DNA of 29,063 nt from Bacillota bacterium (lineage in GTDB: Bacteria; Bacillota; Clostridia; Christensenellales; Borkfalkiaceae): assembly GCA_003343805.1 (NCBI GenBank), contig QAKM01000001.1, positions 1-29,063 on the forward strand, written 5' to 3'. How positions within the stretch are numbered: position 1 is the stretch's first letter; every line of letters begins with the position of its first letter. Under the pieces are notes generated by a model. The model was not told where the DNA came from. It was given only the letters and a program-made list of their open reading frames with translations, and did no database searches. A program made the position numbers and the translations under genes. Of this stretch, positions 1 to 7,050 are shown one piece after another.

Positions 1-28
1 CGCCCGACAAGACAGGAAAACCCAAACG

Positions 29-67
29 GGGCGCCCGACGGCTTTGCCGTCGGGCGCCCTCCCTTTT
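29..67 (+). terminator. Rho-independent terminator of an upstream gene
   Basis: A perfect 14-bp stem (29-42 with 46-59) closes a TTT loop and is followed by TCCCTTTTTG. The T-run is on the plus strand, so it ends a gene that lies left of the window. No coding sequence of that gene is visible here. Confidence 0.85.
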
Positions 68-110
68 TGCAAAATAAGTCCTTCCGCGCCGGGAAATGCC
101 CCCGATTTGC

Positions 111-139
111 TTTACATCTTTCCGGCGCGGTGCTATAAT
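111..139 (+). promoter_or_regulatory. Sigma-A promoter of the MATE gene
   Basis: TTTACA (111-116), a 17-bp spacer and TATAAT (134-139), with the extended -10 bases TGC directly before the -10 box. Transcription would start near 146, giving a leader of about 45 nt with a short AAAGGA ribosome site (177-182) before the GTG start. Confidence 0.85.
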
Positions 140-190
140 GCACGGCGGAAATTTTGAGAGGGCATCTTTGCCCCCAAAGGAAACACGACC

Positions 191-1582
191 GTGAATTGCG
201 ACCTCACCGTGGGCAAGCCCCAAAAGGTCTTGCTCCTCTACATCCTGCCCCTTCTGGGCAGCGCGCTCTTTCAGCAGTTCTATACGCTTGCCGATACCAT
301 CATCGCGGGCAAATTTGCAGGGCAGACCGCCCTCACCGCCATCGGCGCCTCCAACTCCATCGTCAACATCCTGATGGCGGTGGCGCTCGGTGCCAACGCG
401 GGCTGCGCCGTGCTCGTCTCGCGCTATTTCGGCGCAAAGGAAAACGCCAAAGTCAAGTCCGCCGTCTCGACGGCGCTCCTCTCCTTCTTTGTGCTGAGCG
501 GCGTGCTGCTCCTTGCGGGCGTGCTCTCCTGCGAGCCCGTCCTTGAAGCGCTCAAGACGCCCGCCGAAGCGATGGCGGACAGCGTCACCTACCTCAACAT
601 CTACTACTACGGGCTGCCCTTCCTCATCCTCTACAACCTCGGCACGGGCATCTTCTCGGCGCTCGGCGACAGCAAGACGCCCTTCCTCTTCCTCGTCGGC
701 TCCTCGCTCGCGAACATCCTCCTCGATTGGGTGATGGTGAAACCCTGGGGCGTTGCGGGCGTCGCATGGGCGACCTTCATTGCACAGGGCGCGGCGTGCG
801 TCCTTACCCTCTTCTTCGTGTTCCGCCGGATGCGCGGCATCGCGAGCGGGGAGAAGGCGCCCGTCTTTTCGGGGACGCTCTTAAAGACGCTGCTCCTCCT
901 CGCCATCCCCGTCATTTTGCAGAACAGCTTCGTCTCGGTGGGCAACCTCGTCATCCAGGTGCGCATCAACGAGATCGCAAATGCGGAAGGCATCGGCATC
1001 ACCTCGGGCTTTACGTCGGGCTTTAAGCTGCTCGTCTTTTGCACGACCTGCTTCAACGCCTGCGCCACGGGGCTCACCAACTACGTCTCGCAGAACTACG
1101 GCGCCAACAAGTTCCACCGCATCCGTCAGGGATTTGTGTGGGGGCTTCTCATCTCGACGGCGCTCACCGCCTGCTTCGTCGCCGTCACCCTGCTGGCGGC
1201 GAGCCCGCTCGTCTCCCTCTTCATGCCGGGCGGCGAACAGGACACAGCGCTCGCCCTTGCAACGGGCGTCGAATACATCCGCCTCACGGCGCCCTTCTTC
1301 TTCGTCGTCAACGTCAAGATCATGGCGGACGCGACGGTGCGCGGCTGCAACGGAAATGTCGGCTTTATGGTGAGCACCTTCTCCGACCTCATCCTGCGCG
1401 TCGTGTTCGTCTTTCTCCTCACCCCCTTCATGGGCTTTACGGGCGTGGGCTGGGCGTGGGACATCGGCTGGGTGCTCGGCACCGCCATCGCCCTTGCCTT
1501 CTACTTCGCGATCCCCTGCCTTAAAAAGCGCAACCTTGAAAAGTACGACAAGGACGACCGCCTGCTCCCCGCCGCCGTCTGA
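191..1582 (+). CDS. MATE family multidrug/toxin efflux transporter
   Basis: The 463-residue product is a polytopic inner-membrane protein of the MATE family (DinF/NorM-like), which exports organic cations or drugs in exchange for Na+ or H+. It has the family hallmarks: an N-terminal segment with PLLGSALFQQFYTLAD, a GASNSIVNILMAVALGANAG stretch and the following SRYFGAKE region. A second half of the same design (residues about 230-440, with NYVSQNYGANKFHRIRQG) gives the usual pseudo-twofold set of 12 membrane segments. The length is normal for the family. The GTG at 191 is preferred because AAAGGA lies eight bases upstream and no better in-frame start fits the promoter at 111-139. It is a single-gene unit with its own promoter and terminator. 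The substrate cannot be told from sequence. Confidence 0.93.
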   Translation: MNCDLTVGKPQKVLLLYILPLLGSALFQQFYTLADTIIAGKFAGQTALTAIGASNSIVNILMAVALGANAGCAVLVSRYFGAKENAKVKSAVSTALLSFFVLSGVLLLAGVLSCEPVLEALKTPAEAMADSVTYLNIYYYGLPFLILYNLGTGIFSALGDSKTPFLFLVGSSLANILLDWVMVKPWGVAGVAWATFIAQGAACVLTLFFVFRRMRGIASGEKAPVFSGTLLKTLLLLAIPVILQNSFVSVGNLVIQVRINEIANAEGIGITSGFTSGFKLLVFCTTCFNACATGLTNYVSQNYGANKFHRIRQGFVWGLLISTALTACFVAVTLLAASPLVSLFMPGGEQDTALALATGVEYIRLTAPFFFVVNVKIMADATVRGCNGNVGFMVSTFSDLILRVVFVFLLTPFMGFTGVGWAWDIGWVLGTAIALAFYFAIPCLKKRNLEKYDKDDRLLPAAV

Positions 1583-1606
1583 GCCATCCGATCCCCCTTG
1601 TTCCGC

Positions 1607-1636
1607 AAGGACCGGCCCGCCGGTCCTTTTCTTTTT
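1607..1636 (+). terminator. Terminator of the MATE gene
   Basis: AAGGACCGG (1607-1615), loop CCCG, CCGGTCCTT (1620-1628), then a T-rich tail TTCTTTTTG. It starts 24 nt after the MATE stop codon. Confidence 0.85.
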
Positions 1637-1648
1637 GCCTCCGTTCTT

Positions 1649-1684
1649 TTGCCGCCGCCCTTGCCGCCGCCCTTGCCGCCCGCG
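1649..1684. repeat. Three copies of a 12-bp tandem repeat
   Basis: TTGCCGCCGCCC occurs at 1649-1660 and 1661-1672, and a third copy starts at 1673 but degenerates after ten bases. It is an intergenic, extremely C/G-skewed tract between the MATE terminator and the control region of the response-regulator gene. It has no coding sign and is probably a slippage-prone simple repeat. Confidence 0.7.
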
Positions 1685-1717
1685 CCGACGGCCGCGCGCA
1701 GGCCCGTGCCGGCAAGC

Positions 1718-1737
1718 CCTAACACTTCCTAACAATT
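1718..1737 (+). promoter_or_regulatory. Tandem decamer, probable response-regulator binding site
   Basis: CCTAACACTT (1718-1727) is followed directly by CCTAACAATT (1728-1737). This is one direct repeat with a 10-bp period and a single mismatch, ending 27 bp before the -35 box of the response-regulator promoter. OmpR/PhoB-type regulators typically bind two head-to-tail sites 10-11 bp apart. An OmpR-type gene lies just downstream, so autoregulation is the natural reading. This is inference from geometry. Confidence 0.5.
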
Positions 1738-1764
1738 CTGCCCGCCCCCGTTTTTTTCCTCTGC

Positions 1765-1793
1765 TTGCAAAAGTCAAAAAATTGTGCTATTCT
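1765..1793 (+). promoter_or_regulatory. Promoter of the two-component operon
   Basis: TTGCAA (1765-1770), a 17-bp spacer and TATTCT (1788-1793), with extended -10 TGC at 1785-1787. The likely start near 1800 leaves a leader of about 20 nt carrying AAGGAG before the ATG at 1822. Confidence 0.7.
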
Positions 1794-1821
1794 TAGCTTG
1801 AATCAAACCAAGGAGCACGCC

Positions 1822-2517
1822 ATGGCAAACGCAAGTGTGACCGACCGCAAACTGCTCTTCGTGGACGACGATCCCGCCGTCCTCGATGCACTCTGCCCCT
1901 ATTTCCGTGCGCGCGGCAACACCGTACTGACGGCGACCGATCGGAAGGGCGCCCTTGCCCTGCTCGCGGAGGAGACGTTCGACGCCGCCGTCCTCGACCT
2001 CGTCCTGCCCGACGGAAACGGGATGCAGCTCTTTTTTGAGGCGACCCGTCTCCCGCCCGTCATCATCCTCTCCACGCTGGACGGGGAAGCGGCCATGCTC
2101 GAGGGCTTTTCGGCGGGAGCCGTCGATTACGTCGTCAAGCCGTGCAGTCCCGCCCTGCTGGAAGCGCGCATTGCCCTGCGCCTTCTGCCGCGGCGGGAGG
2201 CCCTGCTCCTCGGCGGCGGGCTCACCCTCAACGTGGCGGAACGCACCGTCTTTTACCGCGAAAAGCCGCTCGCCCTCACGGGGAGCGAGTTCAACATCCT
2301 CTGCTTTCTGATGAAACATCCCGGGACCTTCTACGACGCCGAACACATCTACACCAACGTGTGGGAGGCGCCGAGTATGCAGACCACGACGGTGCGCTAT
2401 CACATCTCCAACCTGCGGCGGAAGATCAAAGAATTTACACAGAAAAACCTCATCATGACCAAGTTCGGAGAGGGCTACGCCTTTGCCTCCGCCGTCGAAG
2501 AGCGGGAGGAGGACTGA
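1822..2517 (+). CDS. OmpR/PhoB-family response regulator
   Basis: This 231-residue DNA-binding response regulator has an N-terminal receiver domain (about 9-122). The acidic pocket is D15/D16, the phospho-acceptor is D59 in VLDLVLPDG, S84 is the switch residue and K106 lies in VVKP. The C-terminal winged helix (about 130-225) is of the OmpR type, with LTGSEFNIL, the TTTVRYHISNLRRKI recognition region and FGEGYAF at the wing. An earlier in-frame ATG exists at 1765, but it overlaps the -35 box. The ATG at 1822 has AAGGAG at 1810-1815 and fits the promoter, so it is chosen. It is cotranscribed with the kinase that starts 1 nt after its stop. Its targets are unknown; the decamers at 1718-1737 and perhaps the ABC operon at 4832 are candidates. 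Confidence 0.93.
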   Translation: MANASVTDRKLLFVDDDPAVLDALCPYFRARGNTVLTATDRKGALALLAEETFDAAVLDLVLPDGNGMQLFFEATRLPPVIILSTLDGEAAMLEGFSAGAVDYVVKPCSPALLEARIALRLLPRREALLLGGGLTLNVAERTVFYREKPLALTGSEFNILCFLMKHPGTFYDAEHIYTNVWEAPSMQTTTVRYHISNLRRKIKEFTQKNLIMTKFGEGYAFASAVEEREED

Positions 2518-2518
2518 C

Positions 2519-4567
2519 ATGACCGACCAAACACGCGCCATCCTGCGCGCCGCGCTCACGGCGGCGTTCCTCCTGCTCGGCGGGCTTAGCCTGCTCGTCT
2601 CCGTCCTGTTCGGCGTCTCGCAGCCCGCCGCCCTCCCCGAAGCCCGCGCCGAAGGCACGAACGGGCAGTCCCTTGCCGTCTGCTCCATCGAGGACCTGCC
2701 GGGGCTGAGCACGGTGCGGTACGTCAACTACACGCCCGATGAATTTTTACAGCCGCACAGCCTTGCAGGCGGGGAGGTGCTCGACCTTACGACCTCGCCC
2801 GTCCTCTCGGGGCGGGGAACGCTACAATTTGTTTTTCTCAATCTCGACCCCTTCGACGAGCGCTTCAACGAAAAGAGCGAGGCACTCTCCCCCTATCTCG
2901 GCGGCGACTCCTACTGGCACTTCACCCTCTGCCTGCCGCCCTTTTCAGGCGCGGTGAACGTGTACATCCGCGCCTCGTACGAGACTTCCTCGGGCGAGAT
3001 CGCCGGCTACGACTTTGTGAACTATTCGGAATACGTCGGCAAAACGGAGGAACACAGGACGGTCTCCGAGCCCCTCCTCCTCGACCTCACCTTCTATTCG
3101 CAGCGGCACATCATGAGCCCCGACCTCTCCATCCGCGCCACCACCGTGACCATCCACTTCGAGGCGGGCGAAGGCGAACACGCCATGTTTCTCTCCCGGC
3201 CGCTCGTCGGCACGGACGAGGAGGTGCGAAGCGCCGTCGGACGCGACCGCTATCTGGAACTCGCCCTCACTCTCGTCGCGGCGATCACCCTCGCCGCCTT
3301 CCTCTTTGCCACGCTCCTCAAGCGCACCGCCGCCTTCCTGCCGCAGACCGTGCTCGTCGGCGCCATCTTCGGCATCGCGCTGCTGCGCTTTCTGCTCACG
3401 GGCTCCTGCCTCTTTCCGCGGGCGGCGCTCGTCCTCATCCGCGTCCTGTCCGCCCTCTTCCCCGCGGCGGCTGCCTTCTCCCTGCGCGAACGCATCCGAA
3501 AATTCCCCCTCTTCGTGCTCTTTGCGCTCCTCTGCCTTCTGCCCGCCGTGCTCATCCCTCTCTCCCCGCCCTTTGCAGCGGCTGCAAGTTCTGCGGAGCT
3601 CATCCTGCGGGCGGTCGTGCTCTGCCTGCCGCTCGCGCTCATCGTCCTCGCCGTTCTGCGCGGGCGGTCTCCCAAAGTCTTTCCCGCGCCCTGCCTGGCC
3701 CTCGTGCTCGCCGTGAGCGAACTGCTCCCCGCCGCGCCGCTGCGCTTTTTATCGCCCGGGTTCTGGCTCTCTGCGCTCACGCTTGCGGCGGTCGCCGCCC
3801 TCGGCTCCCTCTTCTTTTGGCGCATCGAGGCGGAAAACCGCTATCTCACGGCCGATCTGCAGCTCGAAGTGGACCGCCGGACGCACGAACTGCGCGCCAT
3901 GATCGACGACCGCGACAAGCTGCTGCGCTATCTTTCGCACGATCTCAAAAAGCCCGTGACGCGCATCGGACAGGCGGCGCTCGCCCTGGAAGGAACGGAG
4001 CCCGACCCCGTCCGCAAGGGCACCCTGCGGGAGATCGCCGACAAGGCGGAGGGCATCCGCGCGGGGCTCACCGACCTGCAGCACTACGCGCGGGAGAACT
4101 ATGCCGAGGAGGCAAGCTGCGCCCTCGACCTTGCCCCGCTCCTGCGCGAGATCCGAAGCTCGCTCTCGCCCGACTGCGAAGCAAACGGCATCCTTCTAAA
4201 CGTCGTCCCCGCGGCCGTCACGGTGTACGCCAAGCCGAAGATGCTCATCTCCGTGCTCCACAACCTCGTGTTCAACGCCATCGAGCACGCGGAATGCTCC
4301 TGCATCGAGATCACCGCCGAGCGCACCCCCAAGGCGTGCCGCATCCGCGTCATCGACGACGGCAAGGGCATCGAGACGGGCGAGGACGTGTTCCGCCCCT
4401 ACTATTCCGAGCACCCCGCGCGCGAAAACATGGGGCTGGGATTGTATCTGTGCCGGCAGTTCCTGCGCTCGATGGGCGGCGACCTCACCTACGAGCGCGC
4501 CTCAAAGCGGACCGTCTTTACGGCGACCCTGCCCCGCTCTCCCCGCCACGGCCCGCTCCCGCACTGA
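2519..4567 (+). CDS. Sensor histidine kinase with large extracytoplasmic domain
   Basis: The 682-residue membrane kinase is the partner of the preceding regulator. A signal-anchor helix (about 11-33) is followed by about 210 extracytoplasmic residues rich in predicted beta strands (about 34-245). Then come several membrane helices (about 246-435), a layout reminiscent of 7TMR-DISM receptors. A short coiled linker (438-465) leads to the HisKA domain with H474 in YLSHDLKKP. The ATPase domain has the N box around N582-N586, DDGKGIE at 613-619 and GLGLYL at 639-644. GGGAGGAGGA inside the end of the regulator gene serves as ribosome site for the ATG at 2519. An earlier in-frame ATG at 2483 lies inside the regulator gene and is not needed. 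The stimulus is unknown; a carbohydrate or peptide ligand bound outside the cell would fit the architecture. Confidence 0.92.
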   Translation: MTDQTRAILRAALTAAFLLLGGLSLLVSVLFGVSQPAALPEARAEGTNGQSLAVCSIEDLPGLSTVRYVNYTPDEFLQPHSLAGGEVLDLTTSPVLSGRGTLQFVFLNLDPFDERFNEKSEALSPYLGGDSYWHFTLCLPPFSGAVNVYIRASYETSSGEIAGYDFVNYSEYVGKTEEHRTVSEPLLLDLTFYSQRHIMSPDLSIRATTVTIHFEAGEGEHAMFLSRPLVGTDEEVRSAVGRDRYLELALTLVAAITLAAFLFATLLKRTAAFLPQTVLVGAIFGIALLRFLLTGSCLFPRAALVLIRVLSALFPAAAAFSLRERIRKFPLFVLFALLCLLPAVLIPLSPPFAAAASSAELILRAVVLCLPLALIVLAVLRGRSPKVFPAPCLALVLAVSELLPAAPLRFLSPGFWLSALTLAAVAALGSLFFWRIEAENRYLTADLQLEVDRRTHELRAMIDDRDKLLRYLSHDLKKPVTRIGQAALALEGTEPDPVRKGTLREIADKAEGIRAGLTDLQHYARENYAEEASCALDLAPLLREIRSSLSPDCEANGILLNVVPAAVTVYAKPKMLISVLHNLVFNAIEHAECSCIEITAERTPKACRIRVIDDGKGIETGEDVFRPYYSEHPARENMGLGLYLCRQFLRSMGGDLTYERASKRTVFTATLPRSPRHGPLPH

Positions 4568-4621
4568 TCCGCGCCAATAGTACAGCCTTCCCGCAGGCGC
4601 CCTCCCTGTTATAATAAACCG

Positions 4622-4653
4622 AAAATGCTCCGCCGAAAACGGAGCATTTTTTT
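4622..4653 (+). terminator. Terminator of the two-component operon
   Basis: AAAATGCTCCG (4622-4632) pairs with CGGAGCATTTT (4640-4650), followed by further T residues. It separates the kinase gene from the downstream ABC operon. Confidence 0.9.
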
Positions 4654-4667
4654 GTAATATGCTGAAA

Positions 4668-4707
4668 TGTACCAGATTTGGTACACGAATGTACCAGAAA
4701 TGGTACA
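4668..4707. promoter_or_regulatory. Two 18-bp palindromes upstream of the ABC operon promoter
   Basis: TGTACCA-GATT-TGGTACA at 4668-4685 and TGTACCA-GAAA-TGGTACA at 4690-4707 share perfect 7-bp arms separated by 4 bp. Their centres are 22 bp apart, close to two helical turns, so bound dimers would lie on the same face. They end 20 bp before the -35 box, an activator-like position. No other copy was seen in the window. The binding protein is unknown. BceR-type regulators also use inverted arms with a 4-bp gap, which makes the neighbouring response regulator a candidate. Confidence 0.75.
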
Positions 4708-4727
4708 AAGAAATTTTAAAATACCTA

Positions 4728-4756
4728 TTGACATCCGCTGTTTTTTATAGTACAAT
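4728..4756 (+). promoter_or_regulatory. Promoter of the FtsX-type ABC operon
   Basis: TTGACA (4728-4733), a 17-bp spacer and TACAAT (4751-4756). The predicted start near 4763 gives a leader of about 69 nt. Confidence 0.85.
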
Positions 4757-4773
4757 AAGGATACTAAATACAG

Positions 4774-4825
4774 AAGGGCGGCCAAGATGCGCCCATCTCG
4801 CGCCGCCCCTTAGTTTTTTAGGGGG
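4774..4825 (+). promoter_or_regulatory. Structured leader of the ABC operon, possible attenuator
   Basis: GGGCGGC (4776-4782) pairs with GCCGCCC (4802-4808), and an inner stem AGATG/CATCT (4785-4789, 4794-4798) sits on top. TTTTTT follows at 4814-4819. The right arm's CCCCT (4806-4810) can instead pair with AGGGG (4820-4824), which is the ribosome site of the first gene. The two structures exclude each other, so the leader could switch between a terminator-like hairpin and a blocked ribosome site. The T-run starts 5 nt after the stem, so termination may be weak. Confidence 0.5.
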
Positions 4826-4831
4826 AATAAT

Positions 4832-6352
4832 ATGAAAGCAAAACTGCCGTTTGGAATCAGTTTTCGGGTGGCGATGTTTGGCAGAAAGCTGACAAAAGTC
4901 TTAACGATCCTCCTCTGTGCGTTCTCGTTTGCCCTCTTCGCGCTTTCTTCTACGGGATATATGTATGACCGGGTCGATTTTCTGACGCGCTCCCTGCTGA
5001 CTACACAAAAGACCCATACACCCGCCATTCTCTTTTCTCATTTCGATTTTTATGATCAAGAGCGTGGGATCCCATCGGAACAGATCCCCTATATCGAACA
5101 GGAGACGGGCCTGGATTTTGTATTTACCTTTGATTTTAACACAATCAGTGAGTACCTGGGCGAATCTTTTTATTACGAAAACAATCCAGACGCCTTTTCC
5201 GTCGATGAAGTGCTCAGCGGAACGGCGGCAGCATACGAAGATTGCAGGTTTCAGCTCATGGCGGGCAGATATCCCGAGGCGTATGATGAGATCGCTCTTC
5301 CGATCTATCGGTTTGATCACTTTCATGAACTCGGATATACCTCATACAAGCAAAATTGGGTCTATTTTAAAAACGGGAAACCGGAGGTGGATCTTCCGTT
5401 GGTGGATGAAGAAGAGGGATATTATTATATTTATAAGGATCACGAGGGGGCTGAACTGTCGGTACCGATCGATTACACGGGGTATCAGTACGTTGATATG
5501 GGGCCGACATTGCTCGAAGAGATCGAAACATACGAGGATCTTTGGGGGAAGGAAGTGTATTTTCAGGGGGATCCCGAAACAGGCAGCCTCGGCTTAGAGA
5601 ACATTTATACGCTTAAGATCGTAGGCCTCGTCGATTGTACCCAAGCGAAAGTAAGTATCAGTGAAAACAGAAATTTTATTTTGCATTCCAAGGCGTGGCG
5701 GGAGGTCTTTTGGCCTTCATTGAAAGAGGGCGTGGAGTATCTGGCGGCCGGGCCGACGGACGACTATGACCTTGCGCGAAGCTGTGTGGAAGTGACGCTG
5801 AACATGATCGAGAACTATGAGAAGGAGCATCCGGAAGCAGTTGCCGCTCAGGGCACAGTCGGGGTGGAGCCCATACATACTTTCATCAACCATGCGCCCA
5901 TGTCAAGCGTTCGTTTTTGGGACGAAAAAAATGTTCTGATCGCCTTTGGCGCTGCGGCCGGGCTGCTGTTCGGCATTGTCTCCGTTCTGTTATGCTGGCA
6001 TCTGATGACGAGCACGCTCGCCCTGCAGCGCATCAAGATCGGGATCCTGCGCTCTATGGGGGCGGGAGAGGCCGATGTCATCCGCATCATCCTGATCGAG
6101 GCGCTTCTGGTCGCCGTCTGTTCTTTCCTTCTGGGGCTCATCTTTACATTGGCGGGGTATTATTGGGTGCTTTATCCCTTGTTCTATATCAAAATATATG
6201 ACGTGTGTCCTTTGGTCCTCAACGGCTGGAATATCCTGTTTTTGGCGGGACTCTCCTTCATCGTGCCCTTCCTCTGCACCATCGTACCGATCAAAAAGTT
6301 CTTAAAACAGTCCATCGTCGACAATATCTCGGGAAATATCTCGAAAGGATAA
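4832..6352 (+). CDS. FtsX/MacB-type ABC transporter permease (first)
   Basis: The 506-residue permease belongs to a four-helix FtsX/MacB-like mechanotransmission ABC system. One N-terminal helix (about 18-44) is followed by a long extracytoplasmic domain (about 45-365), then three C-terminal helices (about 369-395, 418-443, 468-490). The FtsX core is seen in ALQRIKIGILRSMGAGEADV (about 391-410). AGGGGG precedes the ATG. It is the first gene of an operon with the ATPase (6364) and a second permease (7051). Base use is clearly less GC-rich than in the other two operon members, with many TAT, GAT and AAA codons. This suggests that it was replaced or acquired separately. MacB-like systems move peptides, lipoproteins or drugs or act on the envelope; the substrate here is unknown. 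Confidence 0.88.
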   Translation: MKAKLPFGISFRVAMFGRKLTKVLTILLCAFSFALFALSSTGYMYDRVDFLTRSLLTTQKTHTPAILFSHFDFYDQERGIPSEQIPYIEQETGLDFVFTFDFNTISEYLGESFYYENNPDAFSVDEVLSGTAAAYEDCRFQLMAGRYPEAYDEIALPIYRFDHFHELGYTSYKQNWVYFKNGKPEVDLPLVDEEEGYYYIYKDHEGAELSVPIDYTGYQYVDMGPTLLEEIETYEDLWGKEVYFQGDPETGSLGLENIYTLKIVGLVDCTQAKVSISENRNFILHSKAWREVFWPSLKEGVEYLAAGPTDDYDLARSCVEVTLNMIENYEKEHPEAVAAQGTVGVEPIHTFINHAPMSSVRFWDEKNVLIAFGAAAGLLFGIVSVLLCWHLMTSTLALQRIKIGILRSMGAGEADVIRIILIEALLVAVCSFLLGLIFTLAGYYWVLYPLFYIKIYDVCPLVLNGWNILFLAGLSFIVPFLCTIVPIKKFLKQSIVDNISGNISKG

Positions 6353-6363
6353 AAGGGGTAACT

Positions 6364-7038
6364 ATGTTTCAGATCAAAGACTTAGTCAAGACTTACACGC
6401 CCAAGGATGCCGAGCCCGTGATGGCGCTTCGCGGCATCACCGTCGATTTCGGCGAAACGGGCATGGTGTTCATCCTCGGGAAATCGGGCTGCGGAAAGAG
6501 CACGCTCCTGCATGTGATGGGCGGGCTCGACTATCCCACTTCGGGGGAGATCGTCATCGACGGTAAGTCGAGCAAGGACTTTACCAAAGAGGACTACGAC
6601 AACTACCGCAATACCTATGTGGGGTTCGTCTTTCAGGAGTACAACCTCCTGCCCGAGTTCACCGTGTACGAAAATCTTGCCATTGCCCTGCAGTTGCAGG
6701 GGAAGAAGGCGGACAAGGCGCTTCTGAAGGAGTATTTGAAGCGCGTTGACCTCGAAGTGGACGAGAAGCGCCGCCCCACGCAGCTTTCGGGCGGGCAGAA
6801 GCAGCGCGTCGCCATCGCGCGGGCGCTCATCAAGGACCCGAAGATCATCTTCGCGGACGAGCCCACGGGCGCGCTCGACGCCAAGACGGGCAACGATATT
6901 CTGACGCTTCTGAAGTCGCTCTCCAAAGACAGGCTCGTTATCGTCGTCTCGCACGACGAGGAGTTCGCGCGGACGTTCGGCGATCGGGTGCTCGAGATGT
7001 CGGACGGGCTCATCGTCGCGGACAGCGCGGCCTCTTAA
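6364..7038 (+). CDS. ABC transporter ATPase of the MacB/LolD type
   Basis: The 224-residue nucleotide-binding subunit energises the two flanking permeases. It has Walker [10 protein letters not shown] (39-47), Q-loop Q91 in [16 protein letters not shown], signature LSGGQKQR (141-148), Walker [13 protein letters not shown] (161-172) and switch histidine H197 in SHD. The sequence around the Q-loop and the DEPTGALD D-loop are characteristic of the MacB/LolD/FtsE group. The ATG at 6364 is used because AAGGGG stands just upstream. The longer reading frame to 6205 overlaps the first permease and is rejected. It lies 11 nt after the first permease gene and 12 nt before the second. Confidence 0.95.
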   Translation: MFQIKDLVKTYTPKDAEPVMALRGITVDFGETGMVFILGKSGCGKSTLLHVMGGLDYPTSGEIVIDGKSSKDFTKEDYDNYRNTYVGFVFQEYNLLPEFTVYENLAIALQLQGKKADKALLKEYLKRVDLEVDEKRRPTQLSGGQKQRVAIARALIKDPKIIFADEPTGALDAKTGNDILTLLKSLSKDRLVIVVSHDEEFARTFGDRVLEMSDGLIVADSAAS

Positions 7039-7050
7039 GGGGGCAACGCA

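Noticed and set aside
881..1777. 298-codon minus-strand frame across the end of the MATE gene
   Set aside because: It runs through the MATE terminator and the 12-bp repeats, and its product is low-complexity R/G/E-rich.
4668..4707. Twin palindromes considered as transposon ends or a recombination site
   Set aside because: No transposase, no target duplication and no second distant copy in the window. The place before a promoter suits regulation better.
6205..6363. Upstream extension of the ABC ATPase reading frame
   Set aside because: It overlaps the end of the first permease gene, whereas the ATG at 6364 has a good ribosome site and begins at the family's usual N-terminus.
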